This document shows positions 52,943 through 60,941 of a stretch of 64,000 bases of DNA, piece after piece (the stretch's first letter is position 1; each line of letters begins with the position of its first letter). The notes under the pieces were generated by a model. It was not told the DNA's origin. It was given only the letters and a program-made list of their open reading frames with translations, and searched no databases. The DNA lies in assembly GCA_030694465.1 (NCBI GenBank), contig JAUXYJ010000055.1, forward strand, positions 501,496 to 565,495, in the 5' to 3' direction. The translations under genes were made by a program, and so were the position numbers. Source of the DNA: Deltaproteobacteria bacterium (GTDB taxonomy: Bacteria; Myxococcota_A; Polyangia; Polyangiales; Ga0077539).

Positions 52943-54175
52943 GTGAGCAAGGTTACTTCTCCAGATCCCTTGGTGGGCCGCGTTTTGGCCGACAAATATC
53001 GTCTCGATGCCCCAGCAGGCACCGGCGCGACGGGGACGGTCTATCGTGCGACGCACCTCACGCTGGGCAAACCGCTCGCGATCAAAGTGCTCGCCGATCA
53101 TTTGGTGGACAACCCCACCGCCCAAGCTCGATTTCGGCGCGAAGCTCGCGCGGCGAGCAAGCTGGACCATCCCAACAGCGTCTTGGTCCAAGACTTTGGG
53201 ATCGAGGCCGACGGGACCACGTACTTGGCCATGGAGTTTCTCGAGGGGCGAGAACTCTACCGCGCGATCTACGAAGACTGGCCCCTCGGGCCTGAGCGCT
53301 GCGCGAAGATCATGGGCCAGGTGCTGTCAGTGCTCCAAGCCGCACATGATCTTGGGATTGTTCACCGCGATCTCAAACCCGAGAACGTGATGCTCGTCAC
53401 GCGGACCAACGAAGACGGCGTCCCTACCGAGGTTGTCAAGGTCGCGGATTTTGGGATCGCCAAGAGCGTCGCGGGCACAGCGTCCGATGACTCTCTCAAT
53501 CTCACGCGAGATGGCACGGTCCATGGCACCCCTGAGTACATGTCGCCCGAGCAGGCGCGAGGCGAAGAGCTCGACGGTCGCGCAGACTTGTACGCGTGTG
53601 GCGTAATGCTCTACGAAATGATGACGGGTTCGCTGCCGTTTAGTGCCGACAGCGCGTTTGAGGTCATTTTAAAACATCTGTCAGATCCCGTAGAGCCACC
53701 GACCACACGGCGGCCCGATTGCGATCCGAGGCTTGAGCCTGTTGTTCTGAAATCGCTCGCAAAAAAGCGCAACGATCGCTTCCCGGACGCGCGCTCGATG
53801 CGCCTAGCGCTCATGGACGCCCTGCGCAGCGGCGTCACCGAAGAGCCCGTAGTCTTGCTCCGCGCGAACTCTTCGGCAGGGGTGCAAAAACCCATCCCGC
53901 TCGCGCCCAAACATAGCCCTGACCGCACCGCCGCGGTGCCGCTGCTTAGCGCACGTCGCGTGGGTTCTCACATCCCGACCGAGGTCATGGCCGCGGCCCC
54001 GAAAGCCGACGATTCTGACGAGGTCTTTACGCTACCCGTGAAGCGCACCTCGACGTGGATGATCGTGCTGGCCGTCTCTCTCTTGGTGGGCGCAGTCCTC
54101 GGTGGGGCGTTCGTCGCAGGGGGATTTAGCGCGAGGGGCCGTGTCCCCAGCGTCCAACCCCAGAGCCCACGCTAG
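52943..54175 (+). CDS. PknB-type Ser/Thr protein kinase with C-terminal membrane helix
   Basis: The protein has 410 residues. Kinase motifs: Gly loop GTGATGTVYRA, Lys in LAIKVL, catalytic IVHRDLKPENVML, activation VADFGIAKS, and GTPEYMSPEQARG. After the domain comes a linker and one helix (WMIVLAVSLLVGAVLGGAFVAGG), then a short Arg/Pro-rich tail. No PASTA or other sensor domain is present. Such kinases are abundant in Myxococcota. The PrsW-like gene follows 31 bases downstream. Confidence 0.93.
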   Translation: MSKVTSPDPLVGRVLADKYRLDAPAGTGATGTVYRATHLTLGKPLAIKVLADHLVDNPTAQARFRREARAASKLDHPNSVLVQDFGIEADGTTYLAMEFLEGRELYRAIYEDWPLGPERCAKIMGQVLSVLQAAHDLGIVHRDLKPENVMLVTRTNEDGVPTEVVKVADFGIAKSVAGTASDDSLNLTRDGTVHGTPEYMSPEQARGEELDGRADLYACGVMLYEMMTGSLPFSADSAFEVILKHLSDPVEPPTTRRPDCDPRLEPVVLKSLAKKRNDRFPDARSMRLALMDALRSGVTEEPVVLLRANSSAGVQKPIPLAPKHSPDRTAAVPLLSARRVGSHIPTEVMAAAPKADDSDEVFTLPVKRTSTWMIVLAVSLLVGAVLGGAFVAGGFSARGRVPSVQPQSPR

Positions 54176-54206
54176 CTCGCCCGGCACAGGGCGCGACGAC
54201 CTCCCC

Positions 54207-55823
54207 ATGAGCGAACGGATGAGCGAGCCGCCTTCGCAGACCCAGTCCACCAAGCCTTCGTGGACGAAGCTTGAGCTACAGCGTCTCATTCAGACCGCCA
54301 CCGTGTCCGTGCTTGGGCTTGGTGCGCTGTGGGTTGGCTCTCCTTGGATCGAGCGCGCGTGGGCGAGGCCGCTGGTCAACGTCGGAGTCTTGTTGGCAGC
54401 GCTGGGCCCTGCGCTCGCGGTCGCGCTGCTGGTGGCGCCACGCCGCACCGCGATCCGCTGGCGTCACTTCGTCGCGGGTGCGGGGGCAGCTTGGCTCGCG
54501 ATTGTCCTCGCCGGTGCCGCGCGTCGATTCGGAATCTCTGGAGATTCAGGGCTATTTCGTGCGCTCTGGGCTCCGCTCGCTGAAGAATGCTCCAAAGCCC
54601 TGCTGCTCGCGATCTTGCTCTCGCGCACCGACCAAGATGGCGAGCGAGACGCGATCGCGACCGCCGGCGTGGTGGTGGGCGCGGGCTTCGCGTTTCGTGA
54701 GAACATTGTGTACTTCGCGACCTCGCTGGATGGGCGTGGGTTGCCGCTCGAGTGGTTGATCCTGCGAGCGATTCCACCTGTGTTTGCGCACACATTCTTC
54801 GGCGCGACCTACGGCACCATCCTCGCGCAGTCCGCGATCCATCATCGTGCACTCGAGCTTCGCTCTCCACGGTTCTCGTGGATGGCGCTCTCGCTCGCGA
54901 CCCTTGCACACTTTGCTTACAACGCGCTGCCTTGGGCGCTGGTGAGCGTGGTGCCTGCCATCGCAGTGGGACTCGCGGTGGGCTGGTCGTCGCTCGCGCT
55001 CTGTGCCGCGTGGCTGCTCGCGCGCAGGGTCCGTGCGATGTCCGCCGAGGACCCTGCCCGAGAGGACCGCGTGAGCGTCCCTAGCGCGCCTCTGGATGAC
55101 TGGGCCCGCGAGCGACAAGACGCAAAGGCGCTCGTTGTCGCGTCCCTGGTTGTGCTGTCTTTGTGGTTGATCCCGCTCGGTCTGCCTCGTTATCTCGCGG
55201 TCTCGCTGACGCCCATCGCGTTGAGCCTGTTGGTCCTCGTGCCGCTCTCTCGCCTCGGAGTGTCTACGAGAGCGTGGTCGTGGGTGTTTGTGGGGCTCGC
55301 CGTTCGGCCGCTTGTTTCGCTCACCGAAGGGGCTTTTGGGGCTCTGCTTTACACCTCACGACATCGTTGGGGCACCTGGGCTGTGTTGTGGGCTGGGCAC
55401 CTCTTGTGGGGGGCTGTCGCGCTTTGGGTGTCGCGGTCGCGTGCAGTGCGATCGAATCCACGCGGGGCAGCGTTTGTCGCAGCGGCGCTCGCGTGCGGCA
55501 TGGTGAGCGCGTCCATCGGAGCCAACATCGCTGCAGGGTCGATGTTTGCGCCCTGGCGAGAGCTCTTCGTTGCGCTCTTGCGCCTGATGTTACGCACAGC
55601 ATTCTTGTCGGCCCTGATCGCATCGGCCGGTCAAAAATCAGTACTTCGTGGAGTCCTTGTGATGCTCGGCGCGTCGCTCGCGTCCTTTGGTTTGGACCGC
55701 TTGATCGTCCGATTTCATCTCGTGGCGGCGGTGTTTCAGTCGGTCGTCTTCGCGTCCTTGATCGCCCTCTGGCTCGTGCACGCGAGGCGACGCGCGCAGT
55801 CGCTTAGCACCTCGCCAACCTGA
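54207..55823 (+). CDS. PrsW-like intramembrane metalloprotease
   Basis: The protein has about 538 residues with many hydrophobic helices. The PrsW/CPBP-like signature is APLAEECSKALLLAILL (E-E-x2-K), followed by GAGFAFRENIVYF, AHTFFGATYGTIL and LAHFAYNALPW with conserved His residues. PrsW-family proteins cleave membrane anti-sigma factors in Bacillus. The C-terminal half has further helices and is longer than the family core. ATG 54207 was chosen; 54102 overlaps the kinase gene. Its last 88 bases overlap a convergent gene. Confidence 0.82.
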   Translation: MSERMSEPPSQTQSTKPSWTKLELQRLIQTATVSVLGLGALWVGSPWIERAWARPLVNVGVLLAALGPALAVALLVAPRRTAIRWRHFVAGAGAAWLAIVLAGAARRFGISGDSGLFRALWAPLAEECSKALLLAILLSRTDQDGERDAIATAGVVVGAGFAFRENIVYFATSLDGRGLPLEWLILRAIPPVFAHTFFGATYGTILAQSAIHHRALELRSPRFSWMALSLATLAHFAYNALPWALVSVVPAIAVGLAVGWSSLALCAAWLLARRVRAMSAEDPAREDRVSVPSAPLDDWARERQDAKALVVASLVVLSLWLIPLGLPRYLAVSLTPIALSLLVLVPLSRLGVSTRAWSWVFVGLAVRPLVSLTEGAFGALLYTSRHRWGTWAVLWAGHLLWGAVALWVSRSRAVRSNPRGAAFVAAALACGMVSASIGANIAAGSMFAPWRELFVALLRLMLRTAFLSALIASAGQKSVLRGVLVMLGASLASFGLDRLIVRFHLVAAVFQSVVFASLIALWLVHARRRAQSLSTSPT

Positions 55824-56659
55824 GCTCCGCCTTCGGAAAGGACCTCACACTCGCTGCGCGAACAGAGCGCGCTGGCGTGTGCCCAGTTCGCGATTTCTGC
55901 GAGTGAAAAACCTGAAATCCACGCTGCGTGAGGCTCTCGAAAGGGACCGCTCTGCGACCGCTCTGCGAGCTCACAGAGCGCTGTCCATTCGGCCACAAAG
56001 TACGGCGCATCGGCCTCGCACACGGCGCACTCGTGCAGCCACTGAAGCACCACATGCGTAGGGCTACGCGGCGATTGTGCAGTGCCAATACCGGCGAATA
56101 GTGTCTTTGGTGGCAGCGCACGACCTCGCATTCCGAGCGCGCAAGACACTCGGAGTGCATAGCGTGCGATGCGCGGATCCATCGCCACTGCGTGCTCAAG
56201 GAGGGGCGCTATGTGCTCGATGCTTGCGCGCATTTGTGGGACAAATTGCTCGGTGTACGCGATTTCAAAAGCGCGCGCGCTCAGCGCCAGATCAAGGATG
56301 AGCCACTCAAAGAGCTCTGGCGAGCACGCATGACATCGCGCGAGATTCGCACGCTGCGGATGCGTCGCGAGGGCCTGCGCGATCGGCGGTCTCTGGAGTC
56401 TTCGCAGCGCATCGATGGACTCAAGCGCGGTCGGGAGCGCATGGATAGCCACGGCGTTGTCGCGCACAAAGAGCCTCGCGAGCGCCGGGCCATCGTCGCG
56501 AAACAGCTGCCAAGCTTCTGAGGGAGCGTGGGCTCGCAGCGTGTGGTGGTAGGCGGGATCATAGAGCGACGCCGCGTGGGAGCCCACATCGAGCCAGCTG
56601 AGTGCTGAGAACACCAGCTCAGACACAAGCGGCGTGGCTGCGACATCCAGGCTGCTCAC
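55736..56659 (-). CDS. Hypothetical protein, helical
   Basis: The protein has 307 residues, without signal peptide or membrane helix. It is Ala/Leu/Arg-rich and mainly helical, with scattered Cys (CHACSP, HECAVCEAD). No family is recognised. The GTG start overlaps the stop of the upstream GIDE-domain gene (GTGA), so the two are co-translated. The 3' end runs 88 bases into the convergent PrsW-like gene, so the last 29 residues may be an accidental tail. Confidence 0.65.
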   Translation of the reverse strand: MSSLDVAATPLVSELVFSALSWLDVGSHAASLYDPAYHHTLRAHAPSEAWQLFRDDGPALARLFVRDNAVAIHALPTALESIDALRRLQRPPIAQALATHPQRANLARCHACSPELFEWLILDLALSARAFEIAYTEQFVPQMRASIEHIAPLLEHAVAMDPRIARYALRVSCALGMRGRALPPKTLFAGIGTAQSPRSPTHVVLQWLHECAVCEADAPYFVAEWTALCELAERSQSGPFREPHAAWISGFSLAEIANWAHASALCSRSECEVLSEGGAQVGEVLSDCARRLACTSQRAIKDAKTTD

Positions 56660-57324
56660 AGGTCGAGCAGCGCGCCCAACGCGCCAAGGACCGCGCCCAC
56701 GGACGTGAGGACCATGCTCCCCGACGGGGGCACCAATCGTGGCGCCACCTCGGCCTCACTGCGCCATGAGACAAGCGGCGAGCCGACGAGGACAAGCCCC
56801 GACTCGATGTCGGTGGGCGCCCTTCGCATCGGGTGCACTGAGACGTTCTGGATCCTTCGAACTTTGCCCAAGACCACGACGCGCTCCCCTGCGCGGAGCC
56901 TGTGCTCTTCGATCGTGCTCTCAAGGTCTGTCCCTTCGCGTTCGTGATCGATACGAACCGTCGTTGGATCAATCGCTAAGCGTCCGGTGTCGTCTTCGAC
57001 GAAGAAGGGGTGACTCCATCGCTCGACGCGAACAAGCGTTCGCTGAGAGTTCACCATCCCCGAGGACACCTCGAAGTGATGCAGTACGAGCGAGACGCAC
57101 GGGACGCGGTGATAAAAGCTCCACTCGGTCTGCGTACCTACGACTCTGCCTACAATCTTGACGAGGCCACTTTGTGCCTGACCGATGGGGGTCGTAGGCA
57201 TGTCGCGAAGCTGCCTAGCCTCGCGAAAGGTCATCGGACCGAGCTGCCGTCGGTAGTGCTTGGTGAGCGAAATGACGCTTGCGCTTCCCGCGACCACTGC
57301 GCCCGCAATCATCGGAGTAAACAT
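56656..57324 (-). CDS. GIDE-domain membrane protein
   Basis: The protein has 222 residues. The N-terminal helix (PMIAGAVVAGSASVISL) is followed by a GIDE (MUL1-like, E3-ligase-associated) beta domain with FYHRVPCVSLVLHHFE, HPFFVEDDTGRLAIDPTTVRIDHE and RLRAGERVVVLGKVRRI, and a C-terminal helix (VLTSVGAVLGALGALL). No RING finger is present, as in other bacterial members. Function in bacteria is unknown. It is coupled to the hypothetical gene downstream. Confidence 0.8.
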   Translation of the reverse strand: MFTPMIAGAVVAGSASVISLTKHYRRQLGPMTFREARQLRDMPTTPIGQAQSGLVKIVGRVVGTQTEWSFYHRVPCVSLVLHHFEVSSGMVNSQRTLVRVERWSHPFFVEDDTGRLAIDPTTVRIDHEREGTDLESTIEEHRLRAGERVVVLGKVRRIQNVSVHPMRRAPTDIESGLVLVGSPLVSWRSEAEVAPRLVPPSGSMVLTSVGAVLGALGALLDL

Positions 57325-57365
57325 CAGCGACGGATCCTAGCGCACCGCTCTGGGAGCGCGTGCAC

Positions 57366-58058
57366 TCAGTGAACGTGCCGACGAAAGAGTCCCTCGACGA
57401 TGCCCAAGATCTTGAAGTCCCCGTGCTCGAGATCCTCGGCTGTGAGGACGATGTCCTTCAGCTGCTTGTTCTCGGGTCGCAATCGGATGCGATTTCCCTC
57501 GGGAATGTAGCGCTTGACCGTGGCGTCGCCATTGTACTGGGCCACAATGATGTCTCCGTGTCTGGCCGAGTCGGTGCGACGAACGAAGACAAAGTCATCT
57601 TCGTAGATGCCCACATCGACCATGCTGGTCCCTTGCACTTTGAGCGCAAAGAGATCGGCGCTCTGTGGCGCACACAACAAGGACGCGTCGATCTTAAACT
57701 CTTGCGGGTTCGCCGAGGGTTCGGCTTGCGAGAGCGTGCCCGCGGAGACGCGACCCAAGAGAGGGATCGAGCGGACGGTGTCGCCGTCATCGTTGGCGAT
57801 CAACGCGTTGGCCACAAACCCCGAGCCGTCGCTCTCGGTGGGCTGGAGGGCGCGTGACTTCATGCTGTCGCGCCGCAGATAGCCCTTTCGCTCGAGGGCG
57901 GTCAGATGATCGTTGACACCGTTCGTGCTCTTGATCCCCATGTGCATACCGATCTCGCGAAGCGAGGGCGGATAGCCGCGCTCACGAATGGATGCCTTGA
58001 TAAAATCCAGGATGGATTGTTGTCTCGCGGTGAGGGGAGATCGCAGTTCAGTGGCCAT
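57366..58058 (-). CDS. lexA: LexA repressor
   Basis: The protein has 230 residues. The winged HTH is LTARQQSILDFIKASIRERGYPPSLREIGMHMGIKSTNGVNDHL. The self-cleavage site is Ala-Gly in RVSAGTLSQ. The peptidase dyad is Ser in QGTSMVDVGI and Lys in ATVKRYIPEG. It represses SOS genes and is cleaved with RecA on DNA damage. A candidate operator lies 15 bases upstream of the start, which fits autoregulation. Confidence 0.96.
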   Translation of the reverse strand: MATELRSPLTARQQSILDFIKASIRERGYPPSLREIGMHMGIKSTNGVNDHLTALERKGYLRRDSMKSRALQPTESDGSGFVANALIANDDGDTVRSIPLLGRVSAGTLSQAEPSANPQEFKIDASLLCAPQSADLFALKVQGTSMVDVGIYEDDFVFVRRTDSARHGDIIVAQYNGDATVKRYIPEGNRIRLRPENKQLKDIVLTAEDLEHGDFKILGIVEGLFRRHVH

Positions 58059-58072
58059 ACTTCCCGACGTTA

Positions 58073-58088
58073 CTGAACGCTGGCTCAG
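58073..58088. promoter_or_regulatory. Candidate LexA (SOS) operator upstream of lexA
   Basis: On the lexA strand it reads CTGAGCCAGCGTTCAG, with arms CTGA...TCAG and the GTTCAG half-site found in the Myxococcus xanthus LexA box. It sits 15-30 bases before the lexA ATG. The left half does not match the published consensus fully. Confidence 0.55.
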
Positions 58089-58260
58089 CCTGTCAAATGT
58101 CCCGTTGCATATTCTCAGCGTCTTGCCACTTTTTTCGGTCGCGTGACCTAAGGCTGCTAAGGGACTCGGAGCGCCCAGTTTTGCCGAACTCGGCGCGCAC
58201 TGCGGTGGCCAGTCGCGTTTGCGCGGAATGTTCTGCGAGGCGCTGGAGGTTTAGCGATCC

Positions 58261-59106
58261 GTGACAATGCGAGCACTGACAATGATCAACCGACGGCTGA
58301 TCGCGTGGACCTTTGCGGCGTGCGCGTTGCTTCTGACAAGCGCCGGTTTGGCGCAGTCTCGCGCTCGTGTCGCGACCACTCGCCGAGCCCACGCGCGTCC
58401 CCCCACGTTCTCGATGGGCTACGCAAACGGAGGGGCGCTTCGCAACGGAGTCGCGCTTCGTGAGAGCCGAAGCGTGCGCTTTTTGCCTGGCCGACCCCAT
58501 CACTACGGGACTGAAGAGCTGCTCTCGTTGCTTCGGCGTGCGGCCGAGCGTGTTCGACAAGACCATGGCGGACGCTTGACCGTCGGAGATCTCTCGGACC
58601 ACGACGGTGGGCCCATTGGGCACCACGCATCCCATCAATCTGGGCGCGATGCCGACCTTGCTTTTTATGTGACGGATCCTCGTGGCCGCCCTGCGTTGGC
58701 GAGTGACTACGTGTCGTTTGACGGCCGTGGTCTACCGTTGGCGGGCGGGGCTCTACGCTTTGATGTCGTGCGAAACTGGGCGCTCGTCGAGTCCTTGGTG
58801 AGCGACCCGGTCGTGCGCGTTGAGCACATCTTTGTGTCCAACCCGCTGCGAACGATGTTGTTAACGCACGCGCGCACTCGCAACGTGTCGAGCGCGCTGA
58901 TCTCGAGAGTGCAACTGGCGATGCATCAGCCTGTGCACGCGCTTCCGCACACGAATCATTTTCATGTGCGAATTGCCTGTCCATCGGGCGACTCGCAGTG
59001 CGTCGCAGGCGTCCGTACGCGGCCTCGGCCCCGGCGACCGGTGCTGCGCCGTCAGGCGTCAAACCGCGCTGCGGGGGTACGCGCCACACGCTCTCCTCGA
59101 CACTGA
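58261..59106 (+). CDS. mepA: Penicillin-insensitive murein endopeptidase (M74, MepA-like)
   Basis: The protein has 281 residues. The signal peptide (RRLIAWTFAACALLLTSAGLAQ) is followed by the MepA domain: LTVGDLSDHDGGPIGHHASHQSGRDADLAFY carries the first His and Asp ligands, and PHTNHFHVRIAC the last His. The C-terminal tail is Arg/Ala-rich. It cleaves D-Ala-DAP cross-links in murein. GTG 58261 has GGAGG about 11 bases upstream; ATG 58282 gives a shorter signal peptide. Confidence 0.88.
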   Translation: MTMRALTMINRRLIAWTFAACALLLTSAGLAQSRARVATTRRAHARPPTFSMGYANGGALRNGVALRESRSVRFLPGRPHHYGTEELLSLLRRAAERVRQDHGGRLTVGDLSDHDGGPIGHHASHQSGRDADLAFYVTDPRGRPALASDYVSFDGRGLPLAGGALRFDVVRNWALVESLVSDPVVRVEHIFVSNPLRTMLLTHARTRNVSSALISRVQLAMHQPVHALPHTNHFHVRIACPSGDSQCVAGVRTRPRPRRPVLRRQASNRAAGVRATRSPRH

Positions 59107-59121
59107 ACTTCGCGAGAGTCG

Positions 59122-59847
59122 TTAGGACGATGGGGACTCTTGCGACTCGATCGGGGCGGGGTCAAAGCCCATGCGATGCGCCAAGAAATTATGGAGCGCA
59201 TAGATCGTCGGCGTGAGCAGCAGGGCAATCAAGAACTTTAGGACGTACTCGCCGACCGCCTTGCGCAAGACCCACTCCATGGGGCGCGGGTTGGTATGCG
59301 ACAGCGAGGGCATCACGCTCCAGAAGAGCAAGTTGATCACGAACGTGTCGGCGATCTGAGACGCGAGCGTCGAGCCCGTCGCGCGGAGCCAGAGATGCTT
59401 GCTCTTGGTGAGCGATTTCCAGAACTGAAAGACGTGAATATCTAGGAATTGTCCACACAGATACGCGACGATCGACGCCACAAAGAGGCGTCCGCCGATC
59501 CCGAAGATCTTGTTGAACTCGTTGTCTTGAAAATAGCTGTTTGTGCCAGCGTTGGGTACCTGCGCGATGTTGAGCAAAACGAACGCAAAGATCGCGATCC
59601 ACATGCCCAGGAACGTTAAGAATCTCGCGCCTTTTCGGCCGTAGAATTCATTGACGACGTCTGTCAGTAAGAACGTAATCGGAAACGCAAACAATCCCAC
59701 GGACATGGGCTGCACGTAGCGAAAGTCCCCGATTGAAATGGCGACGTCGAACGCTTTGCCGCCGATGAGATCACCCAGAATGAGCGACGAGACAAAGATC
59801 GCGGCGAGATAGACAAAGAGCTGCGTTTTCTTGTCAAAAAGGCTCAT
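59122..59847 (-). CDS. YhhQ/VUT-family queuosine-precursor transporter
   Basis: The protein has 241 residues with about six or seven membrane helices. Family features are ILGDLIGGKAFDV, PMSVGLFAFPITFLLTDVVNEFYGRKGAR, YLCGQFLDIHVFQF and RATGSTLASQIADTFVINLLFW. E. coli YhhQ imports queuosine precursors preQ0/preQ1. The ATG forms an ATGA overlap with the upstream exported-protein gene. GluQRS, which acts on queuosine tRNA, is also encoded in the window. Confidence 0.88.
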   Translation of the reverse strand: MSLFDKKTQLFVYLAAIFVSSLILGDLIGGKAFDVAISIGDFRYVQPMSVGLFAFPITFLLTDVVNEFYGRKGARFLTFLGMWIAIFAFVLLNIAQVPNAGTNSYFQDNEFNKIFGIGGRLFVASIVAYLCGQFLDIHVFQFWKSLTKSKHLWLRATGSTLASQIADTFVINLLFWSVMPSLSHTNPRPMEWVLRKAVGEYVLKFLIALLLTPTIYALHNFLAHRMGFDPAPIESQESPSS

Positions 59848-60866
59848 GGAGTTCGCACCTCGATGACCTGCATCGCCACTGGACCATTGCCTGAAAACAC
59901 CTGCACGCTCGCGCGGTATGAGCCGCTGTAGCGCGGGCAAAACCGAAGGTGTTCGATGGGTCGATGCTCGGTCTCTCGGGCTTGCTGTCCGCCGGTCGGG
60001 TCTGCCCAGGTGACAATCACGTCGCTGATCGCGGGCACAGCGACCGCCAAGAGCTCGTAGCAGCGCGATTGCTCGAGACCCACGCGAATCTCGCGGCTCT
60101 CGTTCGCGCTGAGCGAGGCTCGCATTGGCTGAACAATGGCACGGGCGCCGACAAACTCTCGCGCGACCCCACGGAGCTGGGTCGAGAGAAAATCGGTCTC
60201 TTCGCCTCCGATCGGGATCGCGCTCTGGCCGGTCTCTGCCAGCGAGATCGTGAGGCTCTCACCCTGCGACTGTGGGCGAGTCTCGAGGGCGCTGGCGAGG
60301 CGCTGGCGAGCGCGAATGGCCATGAGACTCGACTCGACATCCACGGGCCTCTCGGTGGGCGCGTCCGTCACGGCCACAGCCCAAAGCGCAGGGCCAAGCG
60401 CGCTGGTGTTGATGGTCAATCCTGCCCTCCGCGGCCACGTTGGTGGGAGGCAAAAGGGTACATGGACCACGGAGCCCTGTGCCTGCGCGGCGTCAAGCAC
60501 TGTGGGAGGCACGAGGACGGCCCGCCCGAGCAGGACGGAGGTCGTGACGGAGCTTGCGCCTCCGCTGCTTCCCACGAGCACGAGACAACGCGGGGCGGCT
60601 GGGGTGGCATTCGGCGCGGGCGGATTCGGCAAGGAAATTCTCAGGGAATTTCGCCACCGTCTGCCACCCTGTTCCATGCGCCCGGCCCGCCGACCGAGCA
60701 CGGATTGCTCGCCCACGTAGTCGCTCACTGCGGTCTCGGGATTGGCCGAGGCGAGCTCTGCCGTCGATCGCGTAGACGGTAGCGTCTGTGCCCCTAGCGC
60801 GCGCGTTGCCAACAGCGCAGAGGCTATGCAAAGCCAGCTTGTACGATGGATTGAGCAGTGATTCAC
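59844..60866 (-). CDS. Exported protein of unknown function
   Basis: The protein has about 340 residues. GTG 60866 gives a signal peptide (SWLCIASALLATRALGAQ). A Ser/Ala/Pro-rich segment is followed by a beta-rich C-terminal domain (IRVGLEQSRCYELLAVAVPAISDVIVTW, SGSYRASVQVFSGNGPVAMQVIEV) that looks like an extracellular beta-sandwich. No family is recognised. It overlaps the transporter gene by four bases, so it is co-translated with it; a role in transport is not implied. ATG 60908 would place the signal peptide internally. Confidence 0.68.
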   Translation of the reverse strand: MNHCSIHRTSWLCIASALLATRALGAQTLPSTRSTAELASANPETAVSDYVGEQSVLGRRAGRMEQGGRRWRNSLRISLPNPPAPNATPAAPRCLVLVGSSGGASSVTTSVLLGRAVLVPPTVLDAAQAQGSVVHVPFCLPPTWPRRAGLTINTSALGPALWAVAVTDAPTERPVDVESSLMAIRARQRLASALETRPQSQGESLTISLAETGQSAIPIGGEETDFLSTQLRGVAREFVGARAIVQPMRASLSANESREIRVGLEQSRCYELLAVAVPAISDVIVTWADPTGGQQARETEHRPIEHLRFCPRYSGSYRASVQVFSGNGPVAMQVIEVRTP

Positions 60867-60941
60867 AGTGCAACCCTTTGGCGAGAACCCAGAAGCGAAC
60901 GCAGGCACGTTAAGCGTCTTCGCGTGGAGTAGTCTTGCGAC

